Origin: Charina bottae
Lineage: Eukaryota; Chordata; Lepidosauria; Squamata; Charinaidae
Length of the DNA: 64,000 nucleotides
Direction: 5' to 3'
Assembly (NCBI GenBank): GCA_023362775.1
Contig: JALMGJ010000018.1
Location: forward strand, 1-64,000
Position 1 is the first letter of the stretch. Each line of letters begins with the position of its first letter. Made by a program: the position numbers and the translations under genes. The notes under the pieces are model-generated. The model saw only the letters and a list, made by a program, of their open reading frames with translations. It was not told where the DNA came from and did no database searches. This document shows, piece by piece, positions 42,839-52,932 of the stretch.

Positions 42839-43409
42839 CATGAAGTATTTTTATTTAATTCACCATCCATAGAAACTGTTACTCAGGTTGAAGGCAGGAA
42901 AGGTAACCACTGACTGGGTGATACTGTTTGTAAGTTCTAGGTGCACAAAGATATAGATATATCTGTAATTAGAGCTGCATAATTTGATCTGAAAAAATAA
43001 AAACAACTCAGAAACATTCTGATTGTTTTAACAGTATATTGTAAAGGTTTGGAAAATGAATGCTGGTGGGTGAGATGCAGCTTTCGGTTAGATGTAAGGC
43101 AAATTAAGTAGTTTTTCAATTCACTTGAAGATTTTACATGACATATTCCCATGAATATATTGAATTCGTAGGAAAATGAGGAAACTTATAAATTATTTTT
43201 TAAATCCAGTGATTCATATTTTATCTTATATTTCAGGATACTGCAAGAAATTTTTAATATTAGGTAAATAGGTTTATCTTTTCTATTTAACATTTCAAGG
43301 AACAGCAATAAATAGATGAATTATAAATCAGCCTTCTATGAAATCCTAGGATGTGTCAGAGGAAAATTCCTCTTCAACTATTAATTGCTTTAAAAAAGAG
43401 AATACGATA
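42839..43409. other. AT-rich sequence, no gene seen
   Basis: AT-rich, with short frames only. Confidence 0.4.
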
Positions 43410-43720
43410 GGTAAAGGTAAAGGTTTTCCCCTGAACAGTTGTGTCCGACTCTAGGGGGCGGTGCTCATCTCCGTTTCTTAGCTGAAGAGCCAGCACTGTC
43501 CGAAGACGTTTCCGTGGTCATGTGGCTGGCATGATGCGCACGGAACGCTGTTACCATCCCACGGAAGTGGTACCTATTCATCTACTAGCATTTGCATGCT
43601 TTCAAATTGCTAGGTTGGCAAGAGCTGGGGCGAGTGCGGGAGCTCACTCTGTCACGCAGTGCTCGGGTCTTGAAGCACCAACCTTCCGATCGACAAGCCT
43701 GGCATCTTAACCACTCTGCT
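43410..43720 (-). mobile_element. BovB-tailed tRNA-SINE (Sauria-SINE-like)
   Basis: A further minus-strand copy; its middle and tail (AGAGTCGGACACAACTG) are well kept, while box B and the head are mutated (GTGGTTAAGATGCCAGG). Confidence 0.82.
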
Positions 43721-44001
43721 AAAAAAAAAAAGCCTCTCTCCTCTTAAGGCATTATTAGCTTTGGAAAAATATGTGGTTTAAATTATCTTCATATATTTCC
43801 TTAATAACTGTAAATTTCAGTAATAAATCTTTCAAATTTAAAACGATTAATAGAAAATTTTAAAATGATAATGGATATTTGGATGGAGAAACATTTCCAT
43901 TTGAGTCCATCTCTAAATTAATAAGTGATGAATAGCACACTATTTCATACTTTCAAATGAGACTTGTTTGTATGGTTCCTAATACAAGAGTTTCAGAAGT
44001 C
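43721..44001. other. AT-rich sequence, no gene seen
   Basis: Low-GC stretch without recognisable features. Confidence 0.4.
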
Positions 44002-44264
44002 TATGAAGGTTCTCAGTCATCCAGGTGGAATTGTCTGTAGCTTGAATCATGTCAACTGGATTTCTATTTTCTCAGTGGAAACGTTTCGCTCCTTATCCAA
44101 GGAGCTTCTTCAGTCTGAACAAAGTTAGTAAGGGAATCCTACCTAGAAACATATTTAGGATTCCCTTACTAACTTTGCTCAGACTGAAGAAGCTCCTTGG
44201 ATAAGGAGCAAAACGTTTCCACTGAGAAAATAGAAATCCAGTTGACATGATTCAAGCTACAGAC
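44002..44264. mobile_element. Penelope-like fold-back element, copy 2
   Basis: Inverted repeat with arms of about 105 bp and a short centre near 44,145-44,155. It is the same unit as at 32.2 kb, and its centre is more complete (TAGGATTCCCTTACTAACTT on both sides). The left arm again extends about 33 bases beyond the right. The near-perfect pairing of the arms suggests they were made in one event. Confidence 0.75.
44070..44125 (-). ncRNA. Hammerhead-like motif in fold-back copy 2, minus arm
   Basis: CTGAAGA (44,113 to 44,107), stem II GCTCCTT/AAGGAGC, GAAA (44,087 to 44,084) and CGTT on the minus strand, core intact. In the plus-strand arm (44,184-44,213) the GAAA box reads AAAA, so that copy lacks the conserved G. 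Confidence 0.5.
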
Positions 44265-45778
44265 TCTCAGTGGATTGCTTTAAGCTTTCTGTGCTGTTTC
44301 TAGGGTACTTTGAGGTCATCTAATAGAGTACATCTTTCTGGAGCAATGAGACCAGTACAACAGTAGTACATTCCGAGTCCATCTCTGCATCTCTTACCAG
44401 GAGGCTGACCCCACAAATGATGTCCCCATTGCCACTTTAGGAGACCTGAGAGAGACTTGTGAGAGTAGACATGGGAGACTCCTGCTGCAGGCCAGCCTTG
44501 GACAGCCACGGGAGCTTCAGGTTGACTTTAGCATAATCCAGAATTAAGTACTTGTTGCAGACAAGCTGGGATGAAATTGATAAGAGGTCAACCTGATTCC
44601 TCTTCTAGCTCAAGTAATTTGAAGGCCAATAAAACTGCCTACCATCTTTTGGAAGACCGATAAACCTCTGTCCAAAATTAGTCCCACTGACAGTCAGTGG
44701 AGTGAAGGATGAAGTGGGAGGGAGCTACCTCAATTTCTCCCCTCATCCCTCCTCTGCCCTACCATTCTATCCACTGGGCTGTTTTTGGATATGTGTCTGC
44801 TGGTCTTTTGGAAGACCTGTAGATCTGTTTCCAAAAGTAAAAGTCTACCAGTCTTCCAGAAGACCAGTAGACCTGTCTTGTAACCCCCCTCCCCAGGCAA
44901 GTATGACTTCTGTTGCTCATAAATCATCTTGCAGAAAAGCTATATAGTATGAATAAGGGCATGGACAAACCTGAGGCAGATTTGGTCATAGCTGTCTGGG
45001 CAGCCCAAATTATTCAAGCATATTTTTCTGTTGACTCAAAGTCTGAAAGAATGCATATAAACATGGCTGTGAGAAGAGCCCAGATGACAGTATTTTCGGC
45101 TCTCCTACAGAAATTTGTCACACCTTATTCTGTCTTTGGCTGCCTTAAGAAAAGGATCTCACACAGGCATGTGGCACATCTCATCTCCCAGGATCTCATC
45201 CACATCCTCGGGCATCACAAATTGAAAGAGATGCAGGATGCAGAAGGGTTGCAAACTCTTTGATTATGTCTGTGTTATCTGTGGAATCCAAGTAAGCAGA
45301 AATGCAAGCGACCCTCCTGGTTAACAATTTTAAAAAAGGATAATGTAGAGATAGAAAAAAAGGGGGGGCAGCATAAATGATATAGGGTTGCAGGGTTGAC
45401 TTGCACATCCTGCCATTAAAGATTTAAGCTCTCCAGAAGTGACCATTATAAACAGAGTGCATACACCCTTCAAAATTCTGGCATAATTCATCCTGGACTT
45501 GATTCCTTGCCCAACCTTCCTCTGACCAAGCTGGCGCTGGGAGTTAATTTCTCACTCAAAGTGCCCCAGTAGCTTTAGCTTTCAGAGTAGTACTGATGGA
45601 AGTTGTAGTTTGTACGAATTTTGACAACCGCTAAACTGAGTCTTCCCCAGCCTGTGGTCCAAAAATTATGTGAGACTTTGCCCTGCTGATTGGGGATGGT
45701 AGGAATTAAAATCTTTTACATCTGGCAAACACTAGTCTGGGACACTAGTCTGGGACAGTTTTAGCCAAGCAGATATTC

Positions 45779-45831
<53 letters not shown>

Positions 45832-46484
45832 TCAACAAATATATTTTAAATCTTTATCTCTCAGCCATGTTCTTTACAGTCCATGACTGGTCCACACATT
45901 GAACCAAGCCCTGGTGTGTTGATTAAAACTTCACGACCAGGTTCACAGATATCCTGTGGCTAAATTATCATATATAGCATTAAGCTGTAAGCAGAGAAAT
46001 CATATTGTGGCTTTAAGTGCAGGATCTGGCCATTGATAGTTTAGTTGATTAACCTAATGCTGAAATCTTGCAGCTCTGCCATGGTGCAATCCAATTGAAA
46101 AGAGCCTTTTCATGCATTAGGCTAACTAAACCTGTAATTATCCCATTTGGAGTTACAAATTCTGCACATCAGAGGTAAATCCTTTATGTCAAGCATTATA
46201 TCACATTATATCACATTTGTATTGTTATGGCTGGCCATAATAGAGAAGGTGTGATGACAGTATTGTGGTTATTTATCGATGAAGCTTTGACCCTCTGCAT
46301 GACATTTAGACAAGAATATTGGCAAGAAGCAAGCAAACTCTGAGTGCATCTTTCAGTCAAGGTTTAGTTGACTGGAGCACATAATTCCATCCTTCACAGG
46401 GTCACTAAGGAGTATGTTTCCACACTTTCCAAAATGAGCAGGTAGGAAATAATTGCAAAGCATTTTTTTATAAGAATTGCTTGT
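44265..46484. other. Intergenic; unknown frame and a TAA repeat
   Basis: No gene is supported. A 116-codon plus frame (44,913-45,263) has no family I recognise. A TAA repeat lies at 45,781-45,828. The remaining sequence is unremarkable. Confidence 0.4.
45781..45828. repeat. (TAA)n microsatellite
   Basis: About 15 TAA units. Confidence 0.95.
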
Positions 46485-46607
46485 GATTGGCTCCCGCCCG
46501 CAAACTCCGGCCCCCGGTCTGCGGAAATCCCAGAAACCCCGCCCCCCACCCCCCTGGTCCCCGGTTATAAATATCCAAATGGCCCTTGGCAGAAAAAAGG
46601 TTCCCCA
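46485..46607 (-). mobile_element. hAT element end
   Basis: On the minus strand the terminus CAGGGGTGGGGAACC is followed by CTGCCAAGGGCCATTTGG and a G-rich stretch with GGGCGGGAGCCAATCAC. This is the usual architecture of a hAT/Charlie-type end and parallels the ends at 51.5 and 61.0 kb. The partner terminus was not found. Confidence 0.6.
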
Positions 46608-46949
46608 CCCCTGCTCCAGGGCAACAGGAAAAGCCTGCCTGTGCCTCCAAAAAGAATCCACGCTGTTGGGTGTGCCCGCTGATCTTGTGAGCAGGGTGTC
46701 TGCCGTCTTCTCACCGGAAGTCCTGGAAAAGGATTCCTGAGAAAGAAGGTCTTGAGGGCCTTCTGCTGAAAAGGTTGAGGGAAATCTCTGTTCCCTGCAA
46801 TTTATTGGTTTTTCAATTTGTGTGTCATGGCAGCTAAGCAAACAGTGTCTACAGCAGGAGGCAACACCCAGCTGACCTTGGCTGATCTGATTACACGTAG
46901 TACACAGTTGAGAGATTTACGGGAAATACCAGGCCTAGATTGGGAATTT

Positions 46950-48775
46950 GTCATAAAGATAAATTAGCAGAATTGAAAAAAAGTCTGTCATCTCAACAAT
47001 GTTTTTTTTAAAGTCACAACTCAAAAGGACTCTATTATAAAAGCTAGTTATTTGGTAGCAAATCTAATTGCAACAAATTCAAAACCATTTACCGAAGGTG
47101 AGTTAAGCAATGTATGGAAAGCGTGGCAGATATAATTTGTCCTGATAAAAAAACTGATTTTTCTAAGATCAGTTTGTCTCACCAGACTATAGCCAGGTGA
47201 ATTGAAGAAATAGGAAAATCTGTCGAAAGAGGTTTGAAGAGTCTACCATGGTAGAGATGGGCGGGGATAAATTCAAATAATAAATAAAGAGTAGAGCTGC
47301 TAATTTCAAATTTTATGCTTTGGCGATGGATGAAAGTACTGATGCTACAGATACGGCTCAACCGGCCATTTTTATTAGAGGTATTGATAACAAATATAAT
47401 GTCACTGAAGAAATGGCTTCTTTGGTGCCATTAAAAGACACAACTAAATCTCTTGATTTGTACAAAGCAGTAAAAATGACATTAAAGCGATTTTCTTTAA
47501 CTATTGTCAACATATCTGGTATATCGACTGATGGCGCCCCGGCGATGGTTGGTAAAAGTGAGAGACTTACAAAATTGATAGAAGATGATGCAAGTGCCGC
47601 CGGCAACTCACGTTTGATGAAGTATCACTGCATTCTACATCAAGAAAATTTATGCACGAAAGCTTTAAAAATGGATAATGTCATGCAAATTGTCATCAAA
47701 CAGTGAATTTCATAAGGGCCAAGGGATTGAATCATCGCCACTTCCAGGAGTTCCTTAAAAGTATGGATGCTGATTATGGGGACATCTTTTACTTTTCTGA
47801 AGTATGGTGGCTAAGTCAGGGTAAAATGCTGAAAAGATTTTATGATTTGCGAAATGAAATCAAGTCATTTGTGGAATCAAAAAGAAAATTTGTGCCAGAA
47901 CTTGAAGATGAAAAATGGCTCACAGATTTAGCATTTTTGGTGGATGTGACCGCTCATTCAGATGAGTTAAACATGCATCTTCAAGGTGAAAACCAACTTA
48001 TTACTGCAATGTTTCAAACCATAACAGCATTTGAAATGAAACTTAAAGTATGGCAAGCTCAAGTTATGGAAAATAATTTTATACATTTTAATACATTTTA
48101 ATACGTTGGCTAAACATAGTCCTGTGAACAGCAAGAAATATGCAGCCTTGCTTTTCAGTTTGATACAGGAATTTGAGAACAGGTTTCAAGATTTCCGGAA
48201 AAATCATCATTTGGTAAATGATAAAAATCATTTGGTATATTTTTGACTCCATTTTCAGTCGACATAACTACATTACCTCCAAATTTTCAAATGGAATGCA
48301 TAGAGTTGCAATCAGACATTCAACTGAAAGAAAAATTTGATCATGTCTCTCTACTGGACTTTTATAAGACCTATCTTCCCAGAGAAAAATATCCCTCGCT
48401 TCACAATCACGCCTTATTCATGACATCGCTTTTTGGCAGCACGTACATTTGTGAGCAACTATTTTCAAGGATGAAGCACACGAAGAGTAAACTTAGAATT
48501 AAAATTTCTGACGAGCACCTTGAGAACTCACTGATAATTGCAACCACTTTCATAGAACCAGACATTGATGCATTAGTTTCACAAAAACAAGGTCAAATAT
48601 CCAACTAGTTTTTTGTTGCCCTCTTTGTTAAAATTTTATAATAAAAAATATAAAAAAATAAATGAAGTTTTATTACTTATATACATTAACTATATTATAT
48701 ATTTTATGTGTGGCCCAAGACAATTCCTCTTCACTCAATGTGGCCCAGGGAAGCCAAAAGTTTGGGCACCCCTCA
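46950..48775 (+). pseudogene. hAT transposase (GTF2IRD2/Charlie-like), dead copy
   Basis: Broken plus-strand frames reconstruct a hAT transposase order: SYLVANLIA, SKPFTEGE; then FYALAMDESTDATDTAQ (catalytic D region) and GISTDGAPAMVGK; then HCILHQENLC, NFIRAKGLNHRHFQEF, YFSEVWWLSQGKML; and a C-terminal hATC dimerisation part, SLFGSTYICEQLFSRMK. GTF2IRD2 carries a domesticated transposase of this type. Lesions: a 45-bp LINE insertion (47,242-47,286), a one-base loss at about 47,700, and stops near 48,101 and 48,245. The right end (48,750-48,772) is GCCAAAAGTTTGGGCACCCC, a hAT-type terminus; the left terminus is not seen. Confidence 0.85.
47242..47286 (+). mobile_element. 45-bp LINE 3'-tail insertion in the hAT transposase
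   Basis: The segment TCTACCATGGTAGAGATGGG to AATAATAAATAA is nearly identical to the last bases of the LINE at 58,500-58,545. AAGAG flanks both sides (47,237-47,241 and 47,287-47,291) as a target duplication. Removing it restores the transposase frame between ERGLKS and RAANFK. Confidence 0.85.
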
Positions 48776-48777
48776 TC

Positions 48778-48995
48778 TAGCAGTTAAGGCAATGGGCTAG
48801 AAACCAGGAGACCGCGAGATCTAGTCCTGCCTTAGGCATGAAAGCTGCCTGGGTGACTTTTGGCCAGTCACTCTCTCTCAGGCCTAGGAAGGAGCCAATG
48901 GCAAACCACTTTTGAAATCTTGCCAAGAAAACTGCAGGAACTAGTCCAGGCAGTCACCGAAGATCAGTCACAATTGAACTGCAAAAAAAAAAAAA
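48778..48995 (+). mobile_element. CORE-SINE, single-module copy
   Basis: Head CTAGCAGTTAAGGCAATGGG, one core module (GCCTGGGTGACTTTTGGCC), tail TTGCCAAGAAAACTGCAGG and a terminal A run at 48,980-48,994. It starts directly at the end of the hAT element. Confidence 0.8.
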
Positions 48996-49315
48996 AGATT
49001 CAGAATACCTTCTTTTCTTTTCTTTTTGTTTGAAAAGATTTTACAAGTCCTGGAAGAATTAAACAAACAAAAAAACCCCATCATGTCCCATTGTTCTGTT
49101 GGCCAAGAGGCCCCTAACTCAGTGCGAGTTGTCACCCAATAAACCACACCGAGGCGGGAAGGTCCTTTGTTCTCTTTTATTTCTGTGCACAGCAACAACA
49201 GAGGGATCCTGCCCAAATGCAAGAGACCTGAACAACACACCTGACTTCTCTTTTATACATTTTCTAGCAAGGAAATAAAGGCAACAAAAGATGGCGCCCT
49301 AAGATGGCCTTAGAT
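48996..49315. other. No gene seen
   Basis: Unassigned stretch with T-rich runs. No feature supported. Confidence 0.4.
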
Positions 49316-49486
49316 CATAGCTTTGCAAACTGTGTGTCGCGACACAGTAATGTGTCGCCTGCGGGGCCCAGGTGTGTCGCACAAAAACCCGGAAGCGCTG
49401 ATGGCCCGCTGCCACACGGCAGCACTTCCAGATTTTCACGCACCACCGTTGGTGTGTCGCCAACAGGAAAATTTTGGAAAGCCCTG
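49316..49486. mobile_element. Non-autonomous hAT element, short copy
   Basis: 171 bp flanked by the 8-bp duplication CCTTAGAT (49,308-49,315 and 49,487-49,494). Ends: CATAGCTTTGCAAACTGTGT at the left and TTTGGAAAGCCCTG at the right, the same family as 34,977-35,345 but in the opposite orientation and with a shorter CpG-rich core (AAAAACCCGGAAGCGCTGAT). Confidence 0.87.
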
Positions 49487-49494
49487 CCTTAGAT

Positions 49495-49830
49495 ATTTTA
49501 TTTATTGTGATATTTATACCCCGCCTATCCCCTCCCTAATGGAGGAGTCTAGGCGGCTTATAACCATATATACATCAATTATACAATTCACCATTTAACC
49601 GCGCGTGAGGGGAGGGGGTAAGGGAACCGACTCTTCTCAGGCTCCGGACTACAATTCCCAGGATGCCTTGAGCCAGCTGCTGACGTCCTGTAGCCGTTGC
49701 ATCCGGGTCTGTCGTCGTATACATGAGCGGCATTAAAACTGTCATTGTCATCTGGATTTTATTTTATCTTTTCTACTCTATATTTATATTTGTATCTGAT
49801 ATTTATTTATCTGATAAAATATTTACCATA
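49495..49830. other. No gene seen; LINE-tail-like scrap
   Basis: Near 49,500-49,570 it resembles a LINE 3' tail (TTATTTATTGTGATATTTAT, CCCGCCTATCCCC). The rest is unassigned. Confidence 0.4.
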
Positions 49831-51335
49831 AGAGTGAAGTCAAGTGGGCTTTAGGAAGCATTACTAACAACAAAGCTAGCGGAGAAGACAGTATCCCAGC
49901 TGAGCTATTTAAAATCCTAAAAGATGATGCTGTTAAAGTGCTGCACTCAATATGCCAACAAATTTGGAAAACTCAACAGTGGCCACAGGATTGGAAAAGG
50001 TCAGTTTACGTTCCAATTCCAAAGAAAGGCAATGCCAAAGAATGTTCAAACTACCGTACAATTGCGCTCATTTCACATGCTAGCAAGGTTATGCTCAAAA
50101 TCCTACAAGCTAGGCTTCAGCAGTATGTGAACCGAGAACTACCAGAAGTGCAAGCTGGGTTTCGAAGAGGCAGAGGAACTAGAGATCAGATTGCCAACAT
50201 TCGCTGGATCATGGAAAAAGCAAGAGAGTTCCAGAAAAACATCTACTTCCGCTTCATTGACTACGCTACAGCCTTTGATTGTGTGGATCACAACAAACTG
50301 TGGCAAAGTCTTAAAGAGATGGGAGTACCAGACCACCTTACCTGTCTCCTGAGAAACCTGTATGCAGGTCAAGAAGCAACAGTTAGAACTGGACATGGAA
50401 CAACCGACTGGTTCAAAATTGGGAAAGGAGTACGACAAGGCTGTATATTATCACCCTGCTTATTTAACTTATATGGAGAGTACATCATGAGAAATGCCAG
50501 GCTGGATGAATCACAAGCCGGAGTTAAGATTACCGGGAGAAATATCAACAACCTCAGATATGCAGACGATACCACCCTAATGGCAGAAAGTGAAGAGGAA
50601 CTAAAGAGCCTCTTGATGAGGGTGAAAGGAGAGAGTGCAAAAGCTGGCTTGAAACTCAACATTAAAAAAACCCAGATCATGGCATCTGGTCCCATCACTT
50701 CCTGGCAAATAGAAGGGGAAGAAATGGAAACAGTGACAGATTTTATTTTCTTGGGCTCCAAGATCACCGCAGACGGTGACTGTAGCCATGAAATTAAAAG
50801 ACGCTTGCTCCTTGGGAGGAAAGCTATGGCAAACCTAGACAGCATATTAAAAAGCAGAGACATCACCTTGCCGACAAAGGTCCGTATAGTTAAAGCTATG
50901 GTTTTTCCAGTAGCAATGTATGGCTGTGAGAGTTGGACCATAAGGAAGGCTGAGTGCCAAAGAATTGATGCTTTCGAACTGTGGTGCTGGAGAAGACTCT
51001 TGAGAGTCCCTTGGACTGCAAGGAGGTCAAACCAGTCAATCCTAAAGGTAATCAACCCCGACTGCTCATTGGAAGGACAGATGCTGAAGCTGAAGCTCAA
51101 ATACTTTGGCCACCTAATGCGAAGAGAGGACTCACTGGAAAAGACCCTGATGCTGGGAAAGACTGAAGGCAAAAGGAGAAGGGGACGGCAGAGGATGAGA
51201 TGGTTAGATAGCATCACCGATGTAATGAACATGAATTTGAGTAAACTCCGAGAGACAGTGGAGGACAGGAAGGCCTGGCTATGGTCCATGAGGTCACGAA
51301 GAGTCGGACATGACTAAACAACTGAACAACAACAA
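49831..51335 (+). mobile_element. BovB LINE, 5'-truncated, second subfamily
   Basis: It begins within ORF2 at a point matching about 30,410 in the full-length copy and ends with GAGTCGGACATGACTAAACA and AACTGAACAACAACAA, the BovB 3' end. Protein differences (NIKKTQIMASGPITSW, MRWLDSITDVMNMNLSKLRE) mark a subfamily distinct from the 28.9-kb copy, closer in this part to what I know of ruminant BovB. Confidence 0.9.
49938..51317 (+). CDS. BovB reverse transcriptase, 459 codons uninterrupted
   Basis: An open frame from the first Met to the natural C-terminus. RT motifs: VYVPIPKKGN, FRRGRGTRDQIANIRWIMEK, FIDYATAFDCVDHNKLW (about residue 106), GVRQGCILSPCLFNLY, catalytic YADD in LRYADDTTLMAES (about residue 209), GCESWTIRKAE and the end RSRRVGHD. 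The endonuclease is absent because of 5' truncation, so it cannot retrotranspose by itself, yet it has no stop or shift, unlike the full-length copy nearby. That points to a young insertion. No promoter is seen; expression is unlikely. Confidence 0.88.
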   Translation: MLHSICQQIWKTQQWPQDWKRSVYVPIPKKGNAKECSNYRTIALISHASKVMLKILQARLQQYVNRELPEVQAGFRRGRGTRDQIANIRWIMEKAREFQKNIYFRFIDYATAFDCVDHNKLWQSLKEMGVPDHLTCLLRNLYAGQEATVRTGHGTTDWFKIGKGVRQGCILSPCLFNLYGEYIMRNARLDESQAGVKITGRNINNLRYADDTTLMAESEEELKSLLMRVKGESAKAGLKLNIKKTQIMASGPITSWQIEGEEMETVTDFIFLGSKITADGDCSHEIKRRLLLGRKAMANLDSILKSRDITLPTKVRIVKAMVFPVAMYGCESWTIRKAECQRIDAFELWCWRRLLRVPWTARRSNQSILKVINPDCSLEGQMLKLKLKYFGHLMRREDSLEKTLMLGKTEGKRRRGRQRMRWLDSITDVMNMNLSKLRETVEDRKAWLWSMRSRRVGHD

Positions 51336-51344
51336 TATTTTATT

Positions 51345-51440
51345 TTTATTGTAAACCACCCAGAGTCCCCCCTTGGGGGGGGGGGAGATGGGCAGTGGCA
51401 ATATTTGACAAATAAATTTGACAAATAAATAAAATAAATA
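51345..51440 (+). mobile_element. LINE 3' tail with AAAT repeats
   Basis: ATTGTAAACCACCCAGAGTC, a G run, then GACAAATAAATTTGACAAAT: the standard LINE tail of the window, joined directly to the BovB 3' end. Confidence 0.65.
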
Positions 51441-51689
51441 AACAAAATTTCTTTACTGGCTATTTCTTTTAGCACTTGCGCAGTAACTCTACATGCTACA
51501 TGCTGTCCCATAATATCCCTTAGCACAGGGGTCGGCAAACTTTTTATGCCGGGAGCCATTTTGGCATGCTCGTGCACATTTTGAAATGCTTGAGAGCCGG
51601 GGGCGGGGTTTGCGGGCAGGGGCCAATCGCGTGGAAGGGGGCGGGGTTTGCGGGTGGGTGCCAATCGCGTGGAAGGGAGTGCGGTTGGC

Positions 51690-52020
51690 GCTGGCGCTGG
51701 GCTGTGAAGCTGGACGAGCCGCCGGACCTGGAGCGCTTCCGCGCGCAGCTGACCGAGGCCCCGCACCGGTCTTTGGCGCAGCTGAGTGCTGGGCTGTGGA
51801 AATGCGCTCCAAAAAGACCGGCGCGGGGCCTCGCTCAGCTGCACTGGGCTGTTGCCCCGCTCCAGTTCTTGGCCCTGACCACCCGCCTGGGGCTGCTGGG
51901 AGATGTGGTTCAGCCGCTTCCGGAGAGCTGCGGCTTCGCCAACCGCGCCCTCCGGCGCACCCGGCAGGTGGCTGCCCACCATTTGCTAAATCGCCTCCAG
52001 CGAAGACGACCTCCCCCCGC
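51690..52020 (+). pseudogene. Possible captured exon of unknown gene
   Basis: One plus frame gives WRWAVKLDEPPDLERFRAQL, then PLQFLALTTRLGLLGDVVQP and LPESCGFANRALRRT without a stop. The first part recurs at 61.43-61.50 kb, where it is preceded in frame by RLAKAEALLAARVSEPVQAR. The balanced composition and amphipathic pattern look like real protein, unlike the surrounding repeats. I do not recognise the gene. Confidence 0.35.
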
Positions 52021-52176
52021 GCGCCTGCAGCAATGCGGGCAAAAGGGGAGCAGGCGTGTGTGCATGTGCAAAAGGGTTGAGGAGGTGTAGAGGTGTGCGT
52101 GCGCGTGCAAAAGGGCTGAGAAGGGCTCCCCTCTCCCCACCATGCTTGCAAGGTCTCGCCTACCGCTTCTCCCCGG
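52007..52176 (+). repeat. Left arm of 170-bp inverted repeat
   Basis: Contains CTGCAGCAATGCGGGCAAAA and GTTGAGGAGGTGTAGAGGTG. Its complement lies at 52,763-52,932, over 95 percent identical by eye. A partial complement of part of the same arm also follows at 52,179-52,250. Confidence 0.85.
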
Positions 52177-52762
52177 TACACCTCTACACCTCCTCAACCC
52201 TTTTGCACACGCACACACGCCCGCTCCCCTTTTGCCCGCATTGCTGCAGGCATCCGGAGGCCCGGCTGCACGCTCCCCACCGGAGAGGGAGAGGAAACGC
52301 GGCCCCTCCCCAGTGACAGGCGCGCACCCTCTTCCAATGGTTTCTCTCCTCCCTTCTGGGAAGCGGATCTCGGTCTGCTTAAGCCTCAGTGCCTCCGCCG
52401 GGAAGAAAGAGCGGCAAGCAGAAATCTCTCACCGGGGAGGTGGTCGCCCCCAGGCATCTCTTGGCCCCAAGCCGCAGAATGAACCAGGCTTGCGGCCGAT
52501 GGAGCAACAGCAGAAGTTGATATTGCTCCTCCGCTTACCAGCGCCAGCGCATTTCCACAGCCCAGCGCTCAGCTGCGCGCGGAAGCGCTCCAAAAAGGGG
52601 CCGCGTTTCCTCTCCGTCTCCAGTGGGGAGCGTGCAGCCGGGCGTCCAGATGCAGAGCCCCCCCACCGCTCTCTTTACCCGTTTACGTCCGGGTAAACGG
52701 CAGGGGAGATGCCCTTTGCAGCGACGGGCGCAGGGCGAGTGGCGCGCCCCTTTGCAGACGCC

Positions 52763-52932
52763 CCGGGGAGAAGCGGTAGGCGAGACCTTGCAAGCGTGGT
52801 GGGGAGAGGGGAGCCCTTCTCAGCCCTTTTGCACGCGCATGCACACCTCTACACCTCCTCAACCCTTTTGCACACGCACACACGCCCGCTCCCCTTTTGC
52901 CCGCATTGCTGCAGGCGCGCGGGGGGAGGTCG
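52763..52932 (-). repeat. Right arm of 170-bp inverted repeat
   Basis: Reverse complement of 52,007-52,176, from CCGGGGAGAAGCGGTAGGCG to CGCGCGGGGGGAGGTCG. Confidence 0.85.

Larger units (their letters stand above)
51526..52932 (+). mobile_element. hAT-ended GC-rich composite with captured sequence
   Basis: The left terminus CAGGGGTCGGCAAACTTTTT is followed by ATGCCGGGAGCCATTTTGGC and a G-rich block with GCCAATCGCGTGGAAGG, as at 61.0 kb. The interior is very CpG-rich and holds a 170-bp inverted repeat (52,007-52,176 against 52,763-52,932) and a stretch with coding character at 51,690-52,020. The right terminus is missing; a SINE begins at the right arm's end. It looks like a non-autonomous hAT that picked up host DNA. 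Confidence 0.6.

Noticed and set aside
44913..45263. 116-codon plus-strand frame considered as a host exon
   Set aside because: It has no recognisable domain, splice context or second piece nearby. Left as unassigned.
50369..51289. 306-codon minus-strand frame
   Set aside because: Antisense of the open BovB RT frame; its Leu/Ser-rich composition is what an antisense shadow gives.
51314..52181. Minus-strand frames of 222 and 230 codons, Pro/Ala/Arg-rich
   Set aside because: They lie in CpG-rich inverted-repeat DNA with few stops. The plus-strand reading carries the more protein-like segment.
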